Shown piece by piece: positions 5,881 through 6,197 of a DNA stretch of 6,197 bases; the first letter of the stretch is position 1, and each line of letters begins with the position of its first letter. The notes under the pieces are model-generated. The model had not been told where the DNA came from, made no database searches, and worked only from the letters and a program-made list of their open reading frames with translations. The DNA is taken from contig CANNUR010000182.1 of NCBI GenBank assembly GCA_947523045.1, positions 1 to 6,197 on the forward strand. Reading direction: 5' to 3'. The DNA is from an uncultured Prosthecobacter sp. GTDB taxonomy: Bacteria > Verrucomicrobiota > Verrucomicrobiia > Verrucomicrobiales > Verrucomicrobiaceae. Made by a program: the position numbers and the translations under genes.

Positions 5881-6197
5881 ATGCCCGATCTCGCCTCCCA
5901 AGTCTCCCGTATTCTCGACAGCGCCGAGGCGCGCCTGCGCCAGGAGGCCGAGCGTCTCGCCGACGACGACGCCGTGCGCGGGCTCGATGTCTTCGAGGAC
6001 GAGATCCTCGCTGAAGTCATGCTCGACGACCGCCGCGTCAACGTCCGCTGGGCGCCGGTCGAGGACCGTTGGACCGAGGAGAGCGATTGCGAGGACGAGG
6101 CCCTGCACCGGCTCGCCAGCCTGGCCGTGCTGGTTGCCACACGCCGTCGTTTGGAGCGTCGGCCCGAGGCGGTGGCCGCCGCGGCGGCGGTTGAGGA
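5881..6197 (+). CDS. Unrecognised acidic protein N-terminus, cut by window edge; SWIM-helicase-like layout
   Basis: The frame gives 105 intact codons from ATG 5881 and stays open to the right edge, so the C-terminus is missing. The visible part is charged and soluble, with no signal peptide or membrane segment: a helical start (MPDLASQVSRILDSAEARLR), an acidic patch with DDD at 28-30, and a beta-like stretch ILAEVMLDDRRVNVRW (42-57). Then come SDCEDEALHRLASLAVLVAT (68-87) and an Arg-rich run leading into polyalanine near 98-103. This order, helix, then short strands, then Cys/His and a helix, resembles the N-terminal region of bacterial SNF2-type helicases with a SWIM zinc finger. However, only one Cys and one His of the CxCx(n)CxH ligands remain, so zinc binding is doubtful. 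The call is a guess from layout; a hypothetical protein is the safe reading. Codon bias (GC-rich third positions) and a G-rich ribosome site support that it is a real gene. Confidence 0.6.
   Translation, partial: MPDLASQVSRILDSAEARLRQEAERLADDDAVRGLDVFEDEILAEVMLDDRRVNVRWAPVEDRWTEESDCEDEALHRLASLAVLVATRRRLERRPEAVAAAAAVE

Noticed and set aside
4494..6140. Minus-strand open frame of 548 codons
   Set aside because: It runs antisense across the whole DUF1501 gene, the gap and the start of the next gene. The product is low-complexity and motif-free, so it is a shadow frame.

Overview
The window looks like chromosomal DNA from a GC-rich member of the Verrucomicrobiota (possibly Opitutae; the rank below phylum is a guess). 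The main reason is the pair of genes in its centre. One is a secreted DUF1549/DUF1553 ('PSCyt2/PSD1') protein with a CxxCH motif and an N-terminal SLA1-homology-like (SHD1) segment. The next is a Tat-exported DUF1501 protein. Such pairs are expanded in Planctomycetota and Verrucomicrobiota. The sequence shows no rRNA, tRNA, CRISPR array, transposase or phage gene.

Layout. (1) Bases 1-644, minus strand: the N-terminal two thirds of a YhaM-like OB-fold/HD-domain 3'-5' exoribonuclease, cut by the left edge. (2) Bases 645-798: a divergent intergenic region with a TTGACA box and two short perfect dyads. (3) Bases 799-5765, plus strand: four genes on one strand. These are a six-helix membrane protein of unknown function, a YfcA-like TSUP (TauE/SafE) permease overlapping it by ATGA, the DUF1549/DUF1553 protein 72 bases later, and the DUF1501 protein 21 bases after that. 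(4) Bases 5766-5880: a short gap with several abutting small dyads. (5) Bases 5881-6197, plus strand: the start of an acidic, unrecognised protein cut by the right edge. Its layout resembles the N-terminus of SWIM/SNF2 helicases, but without the full zinc ligands.

How the genes may work together (inference). The DUF1549/1553 protein carries a Sec-type signal peptide, as expected for a protein that receives covalent heme outside the cytoplasm. The DUF1501 partner has a twin-arginine signal and belongs to the alkaline phosphatase/sulfatase-like clan, so it is probably folded, possibly metal-loaded, before export. They probably act together outside the inner membrane. The two membrane proteins just upstream, one a permease of a family that moves sulfur oxyanions and organic anions, may belong to the same transcription unit. 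The biochemical role of the DUF1549/DUF1553-DUF1501 pair is not established, and this cluster is the most interesting part of the window.
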